DNA from: Portulaca oleracea
Taxonomy: Eukaryota > Streptophyta > Magnoliopsida > Caryophyllales > Portulacaceae
Direction: 5' to 3'
DNA length: 64,000 nt
NCBI GenBank assembly: GCA_029582165.1
Contig: CM055875.1
Location: 11,282,785 to 11,346,784, forward strand
The translations under genes and the position numbers were made by a program. How positions within the stretch are numbered: the first letter of the stretch is position 1; every line of letters starts with the position of its first letter. The notes below the pieces were generated by a model. That model had not been told where the DNA came from. It saw only the letters and a list, made by a program, of their open reading frames with translations, and did not search any database. Below, piece after piece: positions 57,751-64,000 of the stretch.

Positions 57751-59922
57751 CTTTCAATAAGTTTAGCATAGCCTAATAATAAATAATGACGGTTTATGTG
57801 ATTATTATAACCATATTAGCCATGTGTGTGTCATAAGTAACATAGACACAAATTTCTTCATGAGTGCAAGCTTCTCATGATCTTGTTATTATCAAGATTA
57901 TTTGGTTATTACGTGTTTATTTTGTCACATATGATGTTTCTTCATGAGATAAGTAAAATTTTATGAGAAGGTTCATACTTTGTATGGTTTGTATGCTAAT
58001 ATATGTGGCTTGCATATTGAGGCATATGGTTAAAGCCTATCAAGCATATGATTATGTAACATATAAGGATAATCATGACTCAATGTATTCATGTGTTTAA
58101 GTTGAATACATGTACTTAGTTTTACCGCCATTTTATGAGATTATAAGTATTTATTATGTATTACTGTAAGTAGCGTGTATCTTGTTGGAAAATGATGTTT
58201 AACCGGCTTGAATCTTCATCATCTTCACCTGGCTTGGCTTCTAGATCTACTTGCGGTATGTATAACAAGATGGAGATATGACTTAATAACCAAATGGTTA
58301 ACTTGTTTGGATAACGCTAATAGTCGTGGCCTAGTACTCACTTTCCTGGAGAACGATTTACTATACCGTAAATGTTCAAAGGGATAAAACTTAGCTCTTG
58401 TCGCACTCAAGACATAGGTTTCTCACTTGATTCTCTCAAGTACAACTGCAGTTTATACTTGAGAGGATGTGATTATAGAAAGAAGGAATTGATGCTTGTG
58501 ATGCTCTCAAATGGCTCGGGAATGTCTCCTATTCATAGGAGACTTCAACACTTAATCCAACCCTAATTACACCCCTTAGTTAAAGGCATAATTAAGGTCA
58601 TTAATGATGGATTATGACGTTGACTTGGTCAACTAATATAGCTGTTGGAATGGACATAATATCGGAGATAGTATTGATATCATACACTTAATACATAAGA
58701 TTATATAGCCGTTTGCCCTTTAAACATATTCTGGGTTCCATCACAGTTTGCGTTGGATCAACACGGTCCGTGTTGCCTCAACACGACCTGTGTTGAGCCA
58801 AGGATCATTTTTCTTGCTTTTTGGAGACCAACACGAACTGTGTTGGTTTCTTATGGACTTATGTTGATCATATTGTTGATGTTTATCTTATATATGATCC
58901 TTATACTTATTCCACACGATTCCTTATGCTATATAAAATTCTTATATTTTTGAAATAATTCCAACAGTCCCCCGCCATTTCAAGAGTATGTAAAACCCTT
59001 GAAATAACTTTACTTTAAGGAGTTAACACCCCCACCATTTGAGATATACCTTAACTTGTAGTCACCCGAGAAACCCACAAACATATGTATAATGAAAATT
59101 TGATTGCTCCTTGAACTTTTCACTTAGTATATACAAGCCAAAATTGAATCCAAATCACAAAGTAGACATGTCTTTGAACTTTGGATTTATATTGATCAAC
59201 TATCACTAGTAGAATTTGGGTGATTTAGCGACTGAAAAATGACATCTGTTAAAAGATTACACACTAAACCAAAGAAATAGAATTTAAAAAAATATATAAA
59301 TTGTAAATTGGCGTCTGTTTGTCTATAACAGACGCCAACAAGTCAATTAAAAAAATAATCCTTTTTTCCATATACAACGGATGGGACTTTCGGAACTTTT
59401 TTTTATTTAATGTAAAAAGTGGCGTCTATTTGGAACCAAAACAGACGCCAAACTGAAAAAGGTGTCTGTTTTGGTTCCAAACAAACATCATGTTTTGCAT
59501 TAAATAAAAAAAAATTCAAACACTGCACGCTCCCCTGTACAAGTGTACTTGCATTAAACAAAAAAAATCAAACACTACATGCTCCCCTATACAAATGTAC
59601 GTGCATCATGCATTAAATAAAATAAAAAATCAAAAACTGCATGCTCCCCTGTACAAGTGTACGTGCATCACGTGGATATAAAATAATTGATATGCATATT
59701 GATTTCTTTAGGAGCCAAATGGCGTCTGTTTTGGTGTAAAAACAGACGCCATTTAGCGTCTGTTTGTACACCAAACAGACGCTATTTGGTATTCACCAAA
59801 AAGACGTCTGTTTTGGTGTACAAACAGATGTCATTTTCCACTACATATATATAAACGAATCAATCTGAAATTTTCCTCCGAATTTTTTTTCCCTCCTCTT
59901 CAACACCACTTTCCATACAAAA

Positions 59923-60435
59923 TTTTTTGTTTTTTGGACCCTGTATTTCGGGGGTATTTACAATCTGGACCCCCATGTTTCAAAATTTACAATTTGGACC
60001 CTATACAATATGGATCCAAAAAATTTAGCCCAAAGTTAAGTTTGACTCCGGTGAAGACCAAAATCTTGCATAAACTGACCAATTTACCCTTATTTCATTT
60101 ATTCATTTATTTTGAATTTCCTTTTGAAATTGACTAGACTAAAGACTTCAATTTCACAGCCCATACGCATATCCCACCCTTAGTGACTATTCAACTCCAA
60201 ACTCCCAGAAAACCAAATAAATGAAGGGTAAATTTGAAAGTACAGAAATAATTAAGGGGCAACTTTGGAAGGAAAAATCAGTCAAACTACAATAAGGGTC
60301 TCTTTTGGTCGGACCCCTCTAATTATGTCCAAATTGTTGCCGGAAACAAAGTGTAGGGTCCAAATTGTAAACTTTGAAACATAGGGGTCCAGATTGTAAA
60401 TACCCCCAAAATACAGGGTCCAAAAAGCAAAAAAC
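59923..60435. mobile_element. Foldback element nested in the CACTA transposon
   Basis: Arms of about 85 bp are inverted copies. TTTTTTGGACCCTGTATTTC, GGGGGTATTTACAATCTGG and CAATTTGGACCCTATACA on the left mirror TGTAGGGTCCAAATTG, CCAGATTGTAAATACCCCC and ACAGGGTCCAAAAAG on the right. The arms are over 90% alike by eye, so it is young. The middle contains no gene. Confidence 0.75.
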
Positions 60436-60702
60436 CCTCCCCTCAATTTTCTCTCATCTTCTCTCAATATCTACTCCTCAAATCCATATTGTTAAATAAT
60501 TGAAGATGATAATGTTTGAAAATTGAAGATTGAAGAATGAAGATATATATTCATTACAATTTAGGTTTTTTTTGTATCCTATTAGTTAGAAAAATCAACA
60601 TTATTAAAGTTGTAATATATATTTTTTTAATTGTTTAATGTTTATGGTCATACGAATATGTTTAATTAGTGTGATTTTAATTTTTTTTATTTGTTATTTC
60701 TA

Positions 60703-60729
60703 CACACACACACACACACACACACACAT
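60703..60729. repeat. (CA)n microsatellite inside the CACTA element
   Basis: About 13 uninterrupted CA units. Confidence 0.85.
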
Positions 60730-61259
60730 ATCATTTTTTATTATATAAAAATGTATTTTTTTCATTATTTATGCCTCCACAAATCGTTTTTACAGGACTT
60801 TCTCACAAATTAAAAAAATATTAATTTGCTCCATTTTAATTTTACAACCCACAAAATATATTGTGTGGTGTAATTAAATATATTGGAATATGTTTAATTA
60901 GTAGACGTTTCACTTTTTTTTTAGTTGGAAAATGGCGTTTGTTTAGAGCCTTAATAGACGCTAATTTGGAGAAAGTTGGCGTCTGTTAAGGCCCTAAACA
61001 GACGCCATTTTTGGCGTACGTTTTAAACAGACGCAAAAAATAGACGCCTTTTCCAAAAAGGCGTTAAAGGTTTTGGCGTCTGTTTAAATCAGACGTCAAC
61101 ACCTACATAGCGTCTGTTTATACCCATTTCAGACGCAAAAAACAGACGCCAAAACCCCTCAATTCTACTAGTGTATACTTGTAATACACATACGTTTGGT
61201 TTTAAATCTCAAGTGCTAAAACTTTGACACTATTATTCAGCCTTGTGTCCTTATCCTTA

Positions 61260-62477
61260 TGATGTATGCTAGCTCCCAAAGATCAGAGTATAGAACCTGC
61301 AATACACCACACAGATACACACTTACAACTGAGGCTTTAAAACAAAGCTAATTGGATGCAATTAGCTGGAATGGATGACAACCCAATAAGGAAATAAAAG
61401 GATAGACTTATGTTCAATCTGATACAGACACACCACAGAATGATCACAAGGGCAGGGACTTGGTTACCTCAACAGATACAGACTCATCACCATTGAAGCA
61501 AGCAAGCTCTACACACACCACCAGGTTTGCCAGCTCCTGGATACTGAAGTAGATTTAACCACTGAGAGTTTAAGGACACTCACAAACGAGAGGCTCAGCT
61601 TTGGCACTCAGAATGCTATTGAAAATTCACTGATTAATGCCTTAAGCAGCTGGATACATCACTATATATAGCTAATCTAAAGCAGTTTGATTAGAGGCAC
61701 TTAATTTAAGTAACCTGCTAATCTCCCTTCTAAGCTAACTGCAAAACTAAACTAAATACATCACATTACATCTTAGTCTAGCTAATATTATCCGGATACA
61801 ATTGAAAATGAAAAAGAAAAACAAAGCTTGCTTCTGATTGGACCAAACTCCCAAGGGTTGGTAATTTCAGCCAATCAGGACCTTTCCTAGCTGAGGGGGT
61901 AAAAATAAGTTATCTCAGTAACTTTCCCGGGCTTTTCTTAAGCTAGACATAACCTCAATAGCTTAAGGAAGGTTGGAAAGGACTTAGGTAACCCTCATTG
62001 TAGCTGAATCAAAATAAGTTAGCCACAGGACTGGGATTCTGGAAAATCGATAATGTGCAACCTTGCGCAGGTTGCTTGTTCAGTGCTCAGAATTTGATGT
62101 TTTCTTACTCGATCATGCTGGGACTTGACTTGTCCTTGGAAAATGCATGTCAAGGAACAAAAAACTCCTGGGGAACTTGTGCTGAATCTCACTCAATTCA
62201 TAGATACGGAATTGAGAAAGATGCCTGCTTGGATTGCTTGTGCTGGGAACTGAAATTGACCTGGATGGATGAAGTTGGTGGGCTGGTGGTTGCTGTATAA
62301 CTCCTGAACTGTCGTTGAGCTGGATGGAAGCCTACTGTTTCTGCTGGAATTGTTCCAACAGTTGCTGAGTGTGGTTTAGCAAGGCTTATGACTGTCATTG
62401 CTGGTGCTGAGGCTGCTGCTTGATCTTCCTTGGGTGATGAAGATGATGAAGAAGTTACTCGTGCTGTTGCTGAATCA
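61260..62477 (-). repeat. 3' LTR of the right-edge chromovirus
   Basis: On the minus strand it starts TGATTCAGCAACAGCACG, right after the polypurine tract, and ends GCTAGCATACATCA. TATATATA at about 61661-61668 is a possible TATA box. The length is about 1.2 kb. It broke the right direct-repeat copy after CTTATCCTTA. The other LTR lies outside the window, so the boundary rests on the PPT and TG...CA rule only. Confidence 0.65.
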
Positions 62478-62488
62478 TCTTCCTCCTC
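62478..62488 (-). other. Polypurine tract of the right-edge chromovirus
   Basis: On the minus strand GAGGAGGAAGA follows the pol stop codon immediately and abuts the LTR start TGATTCAGC. Confidence 0.65.
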
Positions 62489-64000
62489 CTAATCTAAGCT
62501 TGCTAGTGACACTTGAGCTGTTGCTGTACTTGCTAGATGGTCTCCATCATCCTCCCCAGCTTGAGGAAAGTTTGTCCTCAAACTTGGAAGGTCTTCATGG
62601 GCTGGAAAGTAAGGCCTTAAGTCTGCTATGTTGAAGGTAGCACTCCCTCCATAGTCTTCTGAAAGATCGAATCTGTAGGCATTGTCTCCTATTTTCTCGA
62701 GTACTTCAAATGGGCCATCTGCTCTTGGAACGAGCTTTCCTTTCCTTTTTGCTGGGAACCTATCCTTCCTCAGGTGTATCCACACTAGGTCTCCTGGCTG
62801 GAAAACCACGTTTCTTCTGTGCTTATTGCCTGATGTAGCTGCTTGCTCAGAGTACTTGATGATTTTCTCTCTAACCTGCTGATGAAGCTTCTTGATCTTC
62901 TCTGCATGTGTACCTGCTTCATAACTGAACTTTACAGAATTGGTTAGTGGAGATAAATCCAAAGGAGTGATAGGATTTCTCCCATATACCACCTGAAATG
63001 GGGAAAGGCCAGTTGCCTTTGAAGGAGCTCTGTTGAATGCAAATTCAGCATGGGGCAAAAAAGTGTCCCATCCTGTTTTATTTGTGTTTATCAGTGATCT
63101 CAATAGAGTTCCCAGTGTCCTGTTGGTCACCTCTATCTGCCCATCAGTCTGTAGATGGCATGCTGTGCTATATTTGAGCTTTGTGCCTAACTTCTTCCAG
63201 AGAGTCACCCAGAAATGACTCAAGAATTTAGTATCCCTGTCAGACACCATGCTTTTAGGGATTCCATGAAGTCTCACCACTTCTTGGAAGTATAGCTCAG
63301 CTACTCTTACTGCATCATGAGTGGTGTGGCATGGAACAAAATGTGCCATTTTGCTGAATCTGTCTACCACCACCATCACTGAATCTTTTCCCCTTTGTGA
63401 TCTTGGCAGATCAACTATGAAATCCAGGCTCACATCTTCCCAGGGGCCTGTTGGTACTGGCAATGGAGTGTACAACCCTTGAGGTAGGCTGTGGCTCTTT
63501 GCTACTTGGCACACTGCACACCTTTTAACCCAGTGCTCTACATCTTTTCTCATTTTGGGCCAACTGTAGTGATCCTTCAGCATGAGAAGAGTTTTCTCAA
63601 TGCCAAAGTGGCCTGCTAGACATCCTCCATGGACTTCTGAGAGTAGTAACTCCCTGAAATTGCTCCTTGGTATGCACAATCTTGCTCCCTCAAAGAGAAA
63701 CCCTTGGTCTATATGATACAGACTCTGTGGGTGTTCTTGGCACTTCTGAAAAGTCTCACCAAAATCCTCATCTTCTTTGTACAAGGCCTTCAACTGCTCA
63801 AAGCCAAGTACCCTTGCATCTAGAACCTGCAGTAACAAATATCTTCTTGAAAGTGCATCAGCTCCTTTGTTCAGCTTCCCTGACTTTTGATGGATCATGA
63901 AATGGAATTGCTGCATAAACTCTACCCAAGCAGCATGCCTGGTGTTGAGTTTGTGCTGCCCTTGAATGAATTTCAAGGCTTCATGATCACTATGCAATAT
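62489..64000 (-). CDS. Chromovirus pol: RNase H end and integrase, open, runs off the window
   Basis: One uninterrupted frame of at least 502 codons ends in TAG at 62489-62491 and continues beyond the right edge. Numbering from the methionine at 63997, it starts in RNase H (HSDHEALKF, with a catalytic aspartate, then GADALSRR). Integrase follows with zinc-binding H123, H130, C160 and C163 and the catalytic triad D192, D253 and E289. The gap D253 to E289 is the standard 35 residues. The C-terminal domain has RRNVVFQPGDLVWIHLRK and GDNAYRFDLSEDYG, and ends FNIADLRPYFP plus an acidic tail. It is related to, but clearly distinct from, the chromovirus at 53018. No stop or frameshift is visible, so the element may be young and possibly active. 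Confidence 0.88.
   Translation of the reverse strand: MLHSDHEALKFIQGQHKLNTRHAAWVEFMQQFHFMIHQKSGKLNKGADALSRRYLLLQVLDARVLGFEQLKALYKEDEDFGETFQKCQEHPQSLYHIDQGFLFEGARLCIPRSNFRELLLSEVHGGCLAGHFGIEKTLLMLKDHYSWPKMRKDVEHWVKRCAVCQVAKSHSLPQGLYTPLPVPTGPWEDVSLDFIVDLPRSQRGKDSVMVVVDRFSKMAHFVPCHTTHDAVRVAELYFQEVVRLHGIPKSMVSDRDTKFLSHFWVTLWKKLGTKLKYSTACHLQTDGQIEVTNRTLGTLLRSLINTNKTGWDTFLPHAEFAFNRAPSKATGLSPFQVVYGRNPITPLDLSPLTNSVKFSYEAGTHAEKIKKLHQQVREKIIKYSEQAATSGNKHRRNVVFQPGDLVWIHLRKDRFPAKRKGKLVPRADGPFEVLEKIGDNAYRFDLSEDYGGSATFNIADLRPYFPAHEDLPSLRTNFPQAGEDDGDHLASTATAQVSLASLD

Larger units (their letters stand above)
59204..61173. mobile_element. Non-autonomous CACTA transposon, 1970 bp
   Basis: The ends are CACTAGTAGAATT and AATTCTACTAGTG, perfect inverted repeats. 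TAT flanks both sides (59201-59203 and 61174-61176), and the other copy of the host repeat shows the empty site with a single TAT (near 51843-51855). Subterminal words TGGCGTCTGTT and AACAGACGCCA recur about 20 times at both ends. No transposase frame. A foldback element is nested inside. Confidence 0.9.
57751..61259 (-). repeat. Right copy of the ~1.5-kb direct repeat, split by a CACTA element
   Basis: It is nearly identical to 50430-51935. It contains the LTR at 58183-58966 (TGTTGGAAAATG to AATTCCAACA) and a PPT-like tract, read on the minus strand as GGCGGGGGAC, next to it. It joins chromovirus gag directly at 57751, and the LTR at 61260 truncates it on the right. No coding region. Confidence 0.7.

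Noticed and set aside
61655..61672. TATATATA taken as promoter of a separate gene
   Set aside because: It lies inside the chromovirus LTR and no other coding region follows.

Overview
The window looks like nuclear DNA of a flowering plant, most likely a eudicot with a large repeat-rich genome. One gene is broken into 11 coding exons by GT-AG introns up to 2.7 kb long. Almost everything else is nested transposable elements of plant-specific types: Athila and Tat-like Ty3/gypsy elements, chromoviruses, a Cassandra TRIM, hAT and CACTA elements, MITEs and a LINE relic. I see no bacterial-type operon, CRISPR array, tRNA gene or intact rRNA gene. All family names come from sequence features read by eye, because no search could be run.

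Layout. 0-4.4 kb: a decayed Ty3/gypsy gag with a CACTA-like insertion, a degenerate array of about 20 bp, a candidate 3' LTR start and two MITEs. 4.4-12.7 kb: a complete non-autonomous Tat-like LTR retrotransposon with two LTRs, a primer-binding site, only a gag, four repeated hairpins and two tandem arrays. 13.0-14.7 kb: a related solo LTR on the minus strand. 16.0-31.8 kb: an Athila-type element with gag, protease, RT, RNase H, integrase and an Athila ORF1/env-like gene. All are broken by stops or shifts. A hAT element and a foreign solo LTR interrupt gag, and the 3' LTR is truncated. 31.8-35.2 kb: LTR-like remnants.

36.9-46.5 kb holds the only cellular gene I can support. It encodes a 433-residue CAX-type vacuolar cation/proton exchanger, group IB (CAX2/5/6-like). 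Its introns carry nested DNA transposons and simple repeats.

47-64 kb is again nested transposons: a hAT element carrying a foldback element and an L1-type LINE tail, two direct copies of a TGTTGG...CCAACA LTR-bearing unit, and a decayed chromovirus on the minus strand. A 5S-bearing Cassandra TRIM interrupts its integrase. One copy of the LTR unit holds a CACTA element, which itself holds a foldback element. The window ends inside a second, apparently intact minus-strand chromovirus.

The most unusual recurrent signal is a set of short palindromic or repeated words clustered upstream of the TATA-like box in unrelated LTR families. One word, CAACACG-N3-CGTGTTG, is shared by the Athila element and by the TGTTGG LTR family. 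Another, GTCGCG-GG-CGCGAC, has a copy in which both arms changed in a compensating way.
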